Positions 48,271 to 59,100 of a stretch of 64,000 bases of DNA are shown one piece after another. Made by a program: the position numbers and the translations under genes. Origin of the DNA: Undaria pinnatifida (lineage: Eukaryota; Sar; Phaeophyceae; Laminariales; Alariaceae). Position 1 is the stretch's first letter, and every line of letters begins with the position of its first letter. The notes under the pieces are model-generated. The model had not been told where the DNA came from. It saw only the letters and a program-made list of their open reading frames with translations, and ran no database searches. The stretch lies in NCBI GenBank assembly GCA_012845835.1, contig JABAKD010000017.1:7649600-7713599 (forward strand), given 5' to 3'.

Positions 48271-48419
48271 GCATTATAACATCTCCCTCCGGCACTCACA
48301 CGGAGGGCAATTATAACATCTCCCTCCGGCACTCACACGGAGGGCAATTATAACATCTCCCTCCGGCACTCACACGGAGGGCAATTATAACATCTCCCTC
48401 CGGCACTCACACGGAGGGC
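48271..48419. repeat. 37-bp hairpin unit repeated four times
   Basis: Copies at 48,272-48,308, 48,309-48,345, 48,346-48,382 and 48,383-48,419 are identical apart from the first base or two. Each contains TAACATCTCCCTCCGG and a perfect inverted pair CCCTCCG / CGGAGGG with a 9-base loop. There are no spacers, so this is a tandem repeat and not a CRISPR array. Confidence 0.97.
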
Positions 48420-49080
48420 ACGAAAGTTTTAACGGGTCAAAGGGAACCAGTACAATCGCCAAGCTCCCATGAAATCCGTGGAGAATCTCCCGCAGAAAGT
48501 TGCATAGACTTCCACACCACCGAAATGAAAAAGCAGACGGGAGGTCCCGCAAAACGTACACCAGGTACATATGTGTTGCGAATTGCGGTTAATTAACTAC
48601 GTAAGCACTGAGAAGTGAATATCTGGGAAAGCCGCGAGGTTCCGACGTATTGTCATGTACACGCCTACGTACATGATCTGGTCTGGAATCCACCATTTTT
48701 ATTATGTTCGCAAGGATTTGTGAAAGCTGAGGTAAAAACAGAAATCGTAGTGGACGCCGGCAAAAAAGGACGTTTCAAATTATGCACGCAGCTGTCCTAT
48801 AGCCTTTACTGGCGATAATCGGCCCACGTCGTGACGGGTGTGTCGTTTGTTAAAGTTGGATGTAACTGGTGGCCGTCGATAGCTTCGTCGTTGGTCGCGG
48901 CAGAGCACAAAAAGGGCGACCCCCGGTCCTCCCGATCTTCGGTCCTCTGTCCGTGCTCTGTACTATGTAGACCATGGAGACTTCCTACGTGAGAGAAAGT
49001 CAAAGTAAGTCAATTCCATGCATCCATCGCGAGAAGATACAACTCAACGAGCAAACTCTTCCTCACCATTATAAACCGGT
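48420..49080. other. unassigned; weak exon candidates on both strands
   Basis: Plus strand: after TTCGCAAG, a frame with GFVKAEVKTEIVVDAGKKGR ends at 48,818. Minus strand: 48,806-49,003 is open and hydrophilic. Neither has a recognised motif. Confidence 0.2.
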
Positions 49081-50300
49081 GTGGCAGGCGGAGGTACAAC
49101 GTCACCCCCTCCCACCATGCTAGGGTCCGTACGCGCCCCCCCGGACACAAAAAAACACCAGTCTAACAATGAGCGCTGGTGCAGGCGAGGCCTGCAGACG
49201 TTAACATCGAACTACGTCACCCTGCCCCAAACGATTAAGCAGCAGGTTGCACGGACTCAGTACAGGTTACAGGTCGCCGACGCCATGACGTCAACTCCAG
49301 CGTCCACAACATACCTCATAACCATAACTAATAAAGCCGAGACGCAACAGCCTAAGCAACGATTATGTCCTGTAGCGGGGTAGAGGAATGAGGTAAACAA
49401 CACAACACTATTATCCCAAGCTGTACCATCCTCTATATTTATCCGCAACCTGCCACGAAGTCAATGCGTACGAGTAACAGATGCCAGCCTAGAGTACGGA
49501 ATGAGGAGGCATCAAGGCCTTTAACCCACCCTTACCTTCCACCAGCTTTTCCTGCCCCCAATATCGCATATAACCACATACACCGTATCACTATGTACCC
49601 CGAAACGTCCGTAATCGTCGTGGACGACTTCGTCAAAAGCACCCCTTCCCCCGCTACAACCCACCACCGCGATCCCAGGGTGTCGGCGAATGAGCATTAC
49701 AATCACAGCACCCGTCGGTCTTTTTCCATATTCTGAAAACGGACGGCAAGAAGAGGACGGTACCTATTCCAGGGAAAGCCACACGCTCATGATTATTGGC
49801 CCAATACGCCCCCACCCTCCCCCCTTTTCCCCCCAAACCCACGTCCATTCCTGGGCGACGGCAACGAGGCAAAAAAATAACAGTTGGTCATTTTCCACTC
49901 CTTCAAAGCAACAACAACAGGATATAATCCAATCCAGGCAACGCCACGCGCTTGGAACGAGGACTTTCTCGCGCCCCCCTCCCCCCCGCCCCAATCCCCG
50001 CCCCTCCTAACCCTGACTCGCCCCCCACCCCTCTTTCTCCACACCCCTTCCGACGTGCGCGCTGATACTGCTGAAAGGCCTACCTCTCACCAACAGGGTT
50101 CCCCACAACCCGCATAAATCTCACCGCAATACAAAACACGCCCAAACCCATGCACCCAGCACTGTCCGTCGGCTCACCCACCAGGAATAGCACGAGACAT
50201 CTTCTCTTCATATTTATATGTTTATACCAATTATTATCCTTGTATTATTCACGCACTCCCTCCCAGTAGTAACTCGGATCCGGTCACATAGCGGGCCCTC
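49081..50300. other. strongly C/A-rich, G-poor stretch
   Basis: The plus strand is rich in C and A with frequent CCCCCC runs. Many overlapping frames stay open for that reason. 49,081-49,383 (100 codons, Thr/Gln-rich) is the most protein-like, but I do not call it. Confidence 0.4.
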
Positions 50301-51059
50301 TTCCCCCCCCCAATACGGTACGCGCGTGTGCTTTTATCGCGGGAATAATTCAGCATTTTCTTCCCTCGTCGACTCGCGTCGAATTATACCTACCCGTACG
50401 GCTAAGTGGTCTCAGCAGTTGATCCTTTGTGCGTTTTTGCATTTGTATAAAGTCAAAATTTCATGGAAATCGGTCTCAAGGGCCAACGCGAGGGTACCTA
50501 CTAGACCACCGGGGCGACCGGCTCCAGGCAATGCGAACCAATGTCACGTACACTAGGCGTGGAGGCCTCAACATCAACTATGGATCTCTTCCGCCGTTTG
50601 GCGACCGGAGGCTGCGGTGTTTCTTGGCCGCGGACTCCACAGGGCCAGAACCCTTGCAACAATCTTCACCACGGCGTGCGCTCAAGTACTTCGACAAGAA
50701 ACCACCCGAACAACCGCAGCAAAGCCGGCAAGGCGTGGGCGACGTAAGCGTAGTTTAGGAAAAAGCGCTCGTCACCCTTTTTTTCGGAGTAGACGTGGTT
50801 AGCGCATGCGCGAAGCAGAATAGCCCTTGCCCGCCCCGCCCAGTTGTTGCGAACAAATGACCACTCCCACGTCGAGCCGGAGCAAGGGATAGGGGACCGT
50901 TTGAGCGTCATTTTCATATGCACGCACACGGCTATGTGGTGTGTCTTGCGGTGCAAACGTTGTTGCCTTGCCAGGATCGATTTTGCAGCTGTTTAAGTGT
51001 TGAAAAAAAATGTCTTACGTTCGTACGTATACCTGGTTACCGTACACCGAGTCGTTGAC

Positions 51060-51312
51060 AAGAATCGTTCTACGGTAGCCTCACCAACTTTTTTTAACGA
51101 AATCGCGGGTTTCAAAACCAGCTCTCGCTCGTATCACCTGGAATACGGTGTCCCTCAACACCTCCACGTCATCGATCGATAAACCTTTGCACACAAGAAA
51201 CTATATGGATATTGTTTTTCCAATAGTACCCTTCCATGCGTGGGGTAGCCACGAAACGTTTGTTAAAGAATACCGCGGGTTTTGGGTGGGGGCTATCGTA
51301 GAACCAGTCACA
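51060..51312 (+). repeat. dispersed repeat B
   Basis: TTCTACGGTAGCCTCACCAA, AAATCGCGGGTTTCAAAACC and CACAAGAAACTATATGG match the other repeat B copies. It continues to GGGGGCTATCGTAGAACCAG. Confidence 0.75.
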
Positions 51313-51469
51313 ACGAGGTTACCCAACCAGATTCCCTTTGCACACGGACCATTATTGGATCGCAAAAGTACACTCGCACGGTAGCTTATATCCTCATCGT
51401 CATTGTTTGCTCGTTACCAGCGCCACCCACATCGTCCACGCTCGCTGATGCTGGGAGGAAGTAGGCGGT

Positions 51470-52583
51470 ACATTCACACCAACGGTGCCCTGGTTCCAAG
51501 CGTCGAATACACTTTTCTTGCACTAGGTCATACGCTGAAGGGAGGGGTCGCTTGCCTGGTGCGATTGCTATTGCCATTATTACCATTGTTACTGCTGTTG
51601 CTACTGTTTGTACGAGGTTTTTGGTTGGTTTCGTTGCCGTCGCTACCACCATTACTCTGTCGACTTGTCCATAGCGCCTGATTCACGTTATCAACCGTGG
51701 ACACGGATTGTCTCAGGTGCTTCTGCCTAGCAATGCTCTCCATACCGCTTCGACTGAAATCATCGCGGTACAAGAAGGGTACTGCTCCATTTCATAATCG
51801 CTCTTAAGTACCTGTACCAAGACGTTCGGTTCACATCGCCTACAGATTCTGTACACTCGGCAATCCCAAAATTCCTCGATTTTTTCGACTCGATCGATTA
51901 AAAAATTTCATCGGCTCCTCACCCTCCTCCATCTGTATCGCACTGAAAGCACCCGACCATTTAACGTGCGTAGCTATGGGTGCCGGCAAAAGCCAATGAC
52001 GAAGCATTTTCCAAGCACCGTTAGGCGATTGGACTACATCAAGCCTGTCTAAAAGGTCAGTGTTGGACATGCTCTCAGTCAAACTTATGCATGCGTGCTT
52101 TCTTCACGTGGGCAGCACTCAAAACTTGAGAAATGAAAAGGTGTGCATCCTTATCTGTTTCCCCTACGGCTATTTCTGTGTCTGCAACAAAAAAATCAAG
52201 CATTCACTCATAGACGCGAAAAATTATGGGCGCTTGATCCATGCTGAATAGTCCTCTGGTGACCCACTACACTTGGTTACGGCCATGCTTGGTACTGCTA
52301 AACTCTCTTCGTACAAGCGTTACGCTTGGGGTATCTACAGATTATTCCCTACCTGTAGCCTTGAACCCACCGGGGGCCAGCGAGTTCCTCCCGGTGTTGA
52401 CCTATTGTCCAGAGATGGAGTCGCCCTCTTTTCGTGCGCCATCCCTGGTCATCCTTGCGTCGATCGTGTTCTACATTCTTTGTTCGGTCCTCATCATGAA
52501 GGTCTCCGCCATCCTAACTTCTTGTTGTGTCGGTGGAACCTTGTCTCGGTCACCAGCACCGCTCTGCATAATAGCACAGTTTT
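51470..52583 (-). pseudogene. copia-type retrotransposon gag, decayed
   Basis: On the minus strand: an N-terminal frame (about 52,583-52,270) with RMTRDGARKEGDSISGQ and several in-frame TAG/TAA codons; a core (52,082-51,850) with SPNGAWKMLRHWLLPAPI and QMEEGEEPMKFF, the pattern of UBN2/copia gag (W..L, then M..GE.P..FF.R); a frame break; then LYRDDFSRSGMESI and an Asn/Ser-rich linker (51,773-51,528). Last is CIRRLEPGHRWCEC (51,470-51,511), a CCHC knuckle whose second Cys is now Arg (CGC for TGC). No protease, integrase or reverse transcriptase is seen downstream, where repeat B begins. In its family Gag packages element RNA; this copy cannot be functional. Confidence 0.8.
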
Positions 52584-52964
52584 AACCGTTGACGTGGTAT
52601 ATATAGGAGATACTAGCGCGCGAACAGCAGCCTTTTTGTCATCAGCGATACGATTCCCGACAACTTGAACGGGGGTTCTTTATTTAACCCGCTGAACGCA
52701 TGACATGTATCAGGTATCCACAGGCAGCATTTGTACGCAGACACCTCCATCAACAGCAGTCGCCTAAAGACCCATGCCACGATATAGAAGTGCACCACTT
52801 TTGTCTTGAGGTTCCTCACTTTAGGACGAGGTTAAGACATGTCTTTCTTAACCAGAAACCTGATTTTGAGGGAAAATAAAAATGCCACCGGATGTGAAAT
52901 CCCATGGATTAGGTACACAACGAGAGTCAATGCAAAACAAAATGTATCTTTCCGAAATTTTTGT

Positions 52965-53042
52965 GTTAAGGAGCCTCGTCATACAGTAAAATAAAATGGC
53001 AAAAGGTGCAACAGTACCTCTGTCGTAGCACGCGTCTAAACG
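52965..53042 (+). repeat. MITE-H end
   Basis: TTAAGGAGCCTCGTCATACA...GGTGCAACAGTACCTCTGTC...GTAGCACGCGTC; the same terminal pattern as at 29.2, 57.6 and 58.3 kb. Confidence 0.6.
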
Positions 53043-53093
53043 TCGGGTGGCAGGGAGACGTATGACGGGAACACAACAAGCAATATCACTTAC

Positions 53094-53237
53094 GGTTTCT
53101 GGAACGGAAACGTCATGGGATGGCTCGCTCGGGACCGTTGGAACTTCAGGAGTCACCGCAACAGCAAACATTGGGTCGCCCAAACAAATGTCCTTCGGGG
53201 TTGGACCACGACAGACCTCATGATCTTGGTGCAATGT
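53094..53237 (-). CDS. candidate cytoplasmic exon of membrane-protein copy 1
   Basis: 48 codons, phase 0 at both ends, between an AAGAGAAG acceptor and a strong GTAAGT donor. It reads PTPKDICLGDPMFAVAV, then a Pro/Ser/Thr-rich TPEVPTVPSEPSHD. Exon B1 (56,141) ends in phase 0, so this exon could follow it. The acceptor lacks a good pyrimidine tract. Membership of the gene is inference from strand, phase and order. Confidence 0.45.
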
Positions 53238-53379
53238 CTTCTCTTAAATAATGCCGCATCGTCATTGCGCTGGGGACCGCTGGAATAACAACTCTGGAAT
53301 CGTTGCCACGTCATCGTCTAGAGCTGGTTGGCCATCGTTTCTGGTGTCGTCGTATCATTATCATTTGATCGCTAAAACA

Positions 53380-53856
53380 TCACGATCTCAGCTGAAATAG
53401 CCACAATCTGGTCATGATGCATGTTGTGCTGTCGCGGCGTCGTGAGCCTTCTTTGTAAAAGGCCAGCAGGAACAACGCGGCTAGCAAGTTTACACGTTGT
53501 GTCGATTGCGCGATCAACAAGCTGACCGTCGAAGTTTTCAGATTGACACGATAGGTGCAGCCGCCAGATAAGAAGTGCTGGTATGAAATACGTGTCCCCT
53601 CACTCAAGTGTCCATGCACCTTCAGTAGGCACTTCAAAACCACGTTAGCATGGATCATGGCTTGGAAGAAATACATATAAACTGAACATGTTTGACTGGC
53701 AATCTTCCACGAGTAAAACATACGGTTAGTGACGGCGTGATGATAAATGTACAGAATTGGCTTTTTCGTACAGAGTACGCATCTGTTTGTCTGGTTGGGG
53801 GTACCATATATGCGTTTAGTGAGACCCGTGCGTATTTCAAAGTCTGACTGTGACAT
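53380..53856 (-). CDS. hypothetical 158-codon open frame
   Basis: The longest minus-strand frame nearby starts MSQSDFEIRTGLTKRIYGTP and ends in a stop at 53,380. Composition is balanced, with several Cys and a hydrophobic patch, LLAALFLLAFY. The plus strand is closed here. No family is recognised. It lies upstream, on the minus strand, of exon 53,094-53,237. Confidence 0.3.
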   Translation of the reverse strand: MSQSDFEIRTGLTKRIYGTPNQTNRCVLCTKKPILYIYHHAVTNRMFYSWKIASQTCSVYMYFFQAMIHANVVLKCLLKVHGHLSEGTRISYQHFLSGGCTYRVNLKTSTVSLLIAQSTQRVNLLAALFLLAFYKEGSRRRDSTTCIMTRLWLFQLRS

Positions 53857-53859
53857 TTT

Positions 53860-55500
53860 TCGGTTTTCATGCTCGTCCCTGTTTTAAACGTGCCGAACTA
53901 GTGTGCGTTTAGGTTGCCGGGTCGTGCATATTATAGATGTTGGGGCATCTGCAGAAAATTAATCACCCGTCGAAAGCGAAGACGGTGAACAGTTTTGTTA
54001 GTGTTGTTCCAGGGCAGCCAAGAGGTAATGAACCTTTGTTGCGTTATTGCAAAACCCCCCACGGGTAGCAACATGCAGCCGTTACAGACAAACACATGGT
54101 GTAACCAGCGGTTCAATTATCAAAAAGACACGGCACTGTGGATTAAGGCCGTTGCTGGAATTGCCAAGCACTATCACACTGTATCAATTTTGGTGAACGG
54201 TTGTTTTTTGTTTTTTTTTCGATGGGCTGGCAATAATTTGACAGCTGCCACCTCCATCGAGGGGTCGTGTTGATGATAAGTGCTTTGCCACAGCGGCAGT
54301 CCCCAGTAGCCTACCGAGTCTTTGATCTGTAAAACGCCATTTTTAGCAGGTCGGCACACTTCGAAGCCTATCTTGTCGATGTGTCAAATGCTCGGTAGCA
54401 TGGAGCAGACACATGTGAAGCTATTCTCTGCTATTCCTGTGTTCAGCTGGTAGATCAACTAACAAAGACGAACGGCCGAACAGGGGCTATAGGAAAAATC
54501 CACAAAATACTACAAAAACCAAAGGCCAAACAGCCCTAAATAATAGGTGTTGCGCAACACCCAAAAAGAAGTATGCCTTGGGCGCTTTATGCTTGGTACA
54601 CAGTATCACAAAATGGCGGCCTCCTCATCGCAGTAGACACTTATACGAGCAAAACACTTCAGACGAGGGTCACAAAGAATACGGGACGCAAGCTCGACGC
54701 CCGCACAACAACTTGAATACACATATATATATATATATATATATATATGTTTCGAAGTATATATATATCGCCTACCACACGAAGTTAAAGTCTAACCTCG
54801 GTACTCGCGTAAGCGATACAATAAAATGTTTTTTTTAATTAGAACAGCGTGCTCTTTTATGCCCTTCTTGCTGCCCTCGCTTTCCGGGACAATAGGTAAC
54901 GCCAAAGCAAAGAGATGTTCCGCTTGGAACCTAAACGTAAAGCCTCTGTAAAAAATATCGGACCAAAGGTACGGCAAGGTGGTCACTTTTTCGGCCTTGT
55001 TGGGGCGATTTTCGTGGTTAGCCGTGCGAGTGCCCCCTGCGTTCCTCTGCCGTCTGAAGCTTTCGTGCTGCTAGTTTTTTACGATAAGCTACCTCAATGA
55101 AAAAACCAGCGTACGCCTCGCAAAACAATCCCCCCAAGGCCTTTTGCCCGTGAGCTACACAGTCACTCGGGCGGGTGGCCCAAACCTGGTTGTGAAGAAG
55201 TGGGGTATAAAACTGGGTTACTCCCCTGCCGCAGCCTTGGTCAACGGCCTAAGCCATTCCCAATTATATCTAAAATACCCGAATCAAGCGCATCTTCCTG
55301 ACTCCACGATTCCCAAACTACGCATAAAATATAACCACAAAGGAGCGAAAAAGAAGCACCATAATCTTAGTGAGGCATACAAGCAAAGGCCATACCTCTA
55401 GCCCGCACCGGCAATCCCCGGTATATGTACTCATATTCATAGCAACTATCAATGCCCGGCCATACAGCGCGTGCCGCTAGAGTTTCTTTCCAGCGGCAGG
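53860..55500. other. no recognisable gene
   Basis: A plus frame at 53,995-54,273 includes QTNTWCNQRFNYQKDTALW but lacks motifs. (TA)n runs lie at 54,722-54,770. Confidence 0.3.
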
Positions 55501-55512
55501 TATACAAAGTGT

Positions 55513-55878
55513 TCAATTTTGTCCTGCAGCGGCAAATTTATCAATGATATCCTGCAGCGGTGGCGAAGGGGGTGCCCGTCTAGTGTTCGCTACTCGTCGA
55601 ATACAATGTTCCTGGTGCGAAGTCAATGTACACTCTAGGCACAGTACGGTATCCCAAAAAAGGCGAGCACAAATCTGAACGTTTTCCGCCGCTACCAAGT
55701 TGGGAGCCCAGTGTGTGCCAAGACAAACCACCGTAGGCCAAAATGCAGGCGAGATGTTGATCTTATCTTGCTCCTCTGCCATAATAATCACACATCCTCC
55801 TGCAACCGGTGACAACGGAATCGCAAATAGAGAGAAGCGGAGCAGGCATGAAGCGTTGTTGATCCTGGTCAAATGCAC
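55513..55878 (-). CDS. hypothetical 121-codon open frame
   Basis: The frame reads through IIMAEEQDKINISPAFWPTV and LQDIIDKFAAAGQ to a stop. It has a hydrophobic N-terminal stretch and several Cys. It lies on the same strand as the copy 1 membrane-protein gene, between exon B1 and exon 53,094-53,237. Neither end gives phase 0 in this frame, so its membership is doubtful. Confidence 0.35.
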   Translation of the reverse strand: MHLTRINNASCLLRFSLFAIPLSPVAGGCVIIMAEEQDKINISPAFWPTVVCLGTHWAPNLVAAENVQICARLFWDTVLCLECTLTSHQEHCIRRVANTRRAPPSPPLQDIIDKFAAAGQN

Positions 55879-56140
55879 ACTAAACCTTCTTGTTTTTCAT
55901 GTTGTGCGAGGGCAATCCCGTCGTCTCGGGGGGGGGGTGATATATGCCTTACATTGGGTAGTCGGCTAGTGAACCTCTGTATCAACCCCACTCAATACTA
56001 ATAGTAGCATGCAACGGCAGCAGCAATGTCAAGTAATGTCAGAATCAACAGCCCCGCTCCCCCTTTTACGCCTACATAGAACGTAGCTTGCACGAACTTC
56101 CCAGGCGTGATAACTCTCATGTCTACACAAATGCACGCAC

Positions 56141-59100
56141 CAGGTGTTCAACCGGATCGGTCTCCGTTTGGGTAGTTTCCCAGTATGGCGTTTCAATTTG
56201 CTGATGCTCCGTGGAATCAATTTGCAAACCGTTTTGGCCCCCAGACGTCATTGTGCGCTTCAACGGCGCTGGGACGCTGGCCGTTGCTCTAAACCCAGCG
56301 ACCCCTGCCACCGTCCTAATAGATCTCTTGAAATTGCGAGGCTTTAGGTGGGGGTCCTGTCGTGTGGCAGCAACGAAGAATATTGGCCACAGTATCAATA
56401 TGAAATCTGGTACATGAATGCGGTGCAGCAGGGGAAGCGTGGAAAACACGGGGAGGGGTGAAAATGGGGGAGTGGTCAGACCCGCACAAACGGCATGCTA
56501 CGCATGCCTTGTACATCAAACTCCGTCTGTCTGCTATGGGTTCGTGACGCTGTTAACATGACTATGCGATCTGTCGGACGATATTCAACGCGTGCGTGTC
56601 AACCACTCAAAGCGACGAATCAGTCGAATATGTTGACCACTATGTAACTATGATAAAACAGAAAAACAACACGACATCGTACAACCAAACAGTTGGAACA
56701 CAGCAGCGGGACATGACCGACCATACATAGTTCTATTAGACACCCTGATTATTCGAGGCAACTTGTTCTCGAGAACATTGTCTAAGTTAGCTAGGGGGAC
56801 TTGCGAGGCCTCGGTATATGTGGAAAACACGATAATTTCCACTGCTCCCGACAATCATGCGCCGACTATACGTAAACCAGGATCTATCGCTCCACCATCG
56901 TGGGTACTTGGGTACACGAGGTTTGGCTAAACCATGACGCGAAGCGGCTGTTCCAGAGAGATCGAAGCCGCGCATATTGCGTGCAACATTTCCGAGTCTC
57001 CGGGCCTAGGAAAATTCGATCTCGACGAAGAGAACCGACGTCGATAAACATTTTGTGTTCGACCCGACGAACAAGCCCATGCAGTACTAACTATAAGTAT
57101 GCGGTGGCTCCTACTGTGCGGGACGCAAAAGTCGTCCCAACAGCAGAGCCCAGTGTTGCAGGTCTGGAGCGGCAACGTGCTACCATAAAAATATCTTAGA
57201 GGTTGCACCCATTATTTTCTGAGATTCCTCGTTTGAGGAGTTGTACATGGCATTTCTTACTACACAGAATCAACAACAACAACAAAAACAACAACAGCAA
57301 CAACAACAACGACAACAACAACAACAACAACAGAAACAAAAATGTTTTTTAGTGCACCGAAATCAACCGCTTACCAAGCCCAGCTTATGGGACGCAACGT
57401 GCTACGACAGAGGTTGCACCAATTGTTTTTCTGAGGTTCCTCAATTTGGGAGGCGAAAACCCTCTCTTAAAAATTGATTTGGAAAATTACTCTTACGGCC
57501 ACCAGATGAAAAATATCATGGCCGAGGTATACAACGAGAAGCATGCAACAAAATATGACACCAGAACATTTTTAAAGATTTCGGGTTTAGGAGCTCCGCC
57601 ATTCAGAAAACATTTCACACCGAACGTGCTCTACATATATCGCAGCACGCGTCATGGGCTAGGCATAGAAACAACGGAAAAAAAAGTGTGCCACTCCAAC
57701 GACTTTTCAGGTTAACAAGCCCCATCATTCGGGAAAAAAAAAAAAAAACGAAATGCTACCTCTGTGGTACCTGGTGTCGAGCTCCATCTGGCACAAGTAA
57801 ATCTCTTTAAAAAAAAACAATACAACTATCATCGACGTGCGTGTAGGGCCAAATTGTGAACCGTGGAACCTACCCCAAAACCCTCCGATGCTGCCAATTA
57901 TCTCTCCAACGTTGAGCGGGTCGATCTCTGTGATTATCTCCCACGAATCAGGCTCCTGCTGCATTTGCGCCTCCAGGTAGGCGTATGGGTAGGTGACGTC
58001 CTCAATCACCTAGTACGAGCATGAATGTTTCGTAGGGGCCCAGAGATTCGACGGAATACAGTCGCCGGGTTACACATCGGTCGTGGTTCCGCGGTGGTAG
58101 TACAGTGCCGGTACCCTGCAGTACCACGCCGTAGGTGAATGCGCGGTAAACGTAAAGTAACTTGTCATCGATAAATGCCTCGGTGGAGGTGAATCATATT
58201 GTTCCTGGAGACTATCACTGGAAGAGCTCAATGTCACACGATGAAAAATATCACGGCCTAGGTATAAAAGTGTTAAACGCTAAAAACAAAAATGAATTTC
58301 GTCGATATTCGGGTTAAGGAGCGCCGAAACTTCGAAAATATTTCCCCCAAAAGGTGCAACCTTTATCGTAGCAAGCGTCCGTCCCACAAAGTACTGCAAT
58401 ACTGCGGGATAGTTCGGAATCCACCACTTTTATGCGGGCTATCGTCTGCCAAGGTACCGTACGAACAAGGGACCACCGCTGCGCTGCAAAAATCAACGAA
58501 TTACAGGAAAGCCGAACCATTTGTGTCACTTATGCTTGTCCGTCCTGTCTGGTCACCACTGGGAAGCCGAGGGGGGTGGGGGACGCAAGGCCTCCCGAAA
58601 ACAATACCTCGCAGAGCCGGGATGCTTTATATGGTCGGTCGCCCGACGTGAATGCGATCTATGAAGCTGTTATACCTGGTAAAAAGTAAGATATCGTAAA
58701 TGGTGTGAGGATGTGAACCCCCAAGGCAAAGAGAATGTACCTTTCACAAAATAAAAACGTCCTATTTCCAGGTATGTACTCGAAGTATGTGAATACGACT
58801 CCGAGGTTCTCTGCGGGGATAATCTAACGCGCATGCACGTGTTTCTGAGGTGGCGCAACAAAGGGTCAGACTTGCTAGCTAGCCACATGGGGAGCATTCC
58901 AGAGTTTTTTTGGAGCATCCCCACTGAAGCATGCAGCACTTACCTTGTCCCTGTAAACAGAAGACGTCAGCGATAGAGCCTTGTAGGAAACGGCATTCTC
59001 CCCAGCGATATTGTGCTGCTCGTTACGTCCGATACCCTGTCGCCGACACAAAATATGTACAGACCATTTGAATCCCGTGAGTAAAACATCACCGCTCTCA

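Noticed and set aside
48271..48419. CRISPR-like array
   Set aside because: Palindromic repeats of suitable length, but no spacers, no cas genes and a eukaryotic context. It is a plain tandem repeat.
11062..52583. TAA/TAG reassigned to glutamine (ciliate or dasycladalean-type code)
   Set aside because: Stops in the element gene, the gag and copy 3 exon B fall at plausible Gln positions; copy 3 TAA aligns with CAG in copy 2. But the phase-consistent exons of copy 1 use only CAA/CAG for their many Gln residues and contain no TAA/TAG, so decay of transposon and pseudogene copies explains it better.
52241..52668. Two plus-strand frames of 114 and 131 codons
   Set aside because: They are shadows of the minus-strand gag N-terminal frame, which has the more protein-like reading.
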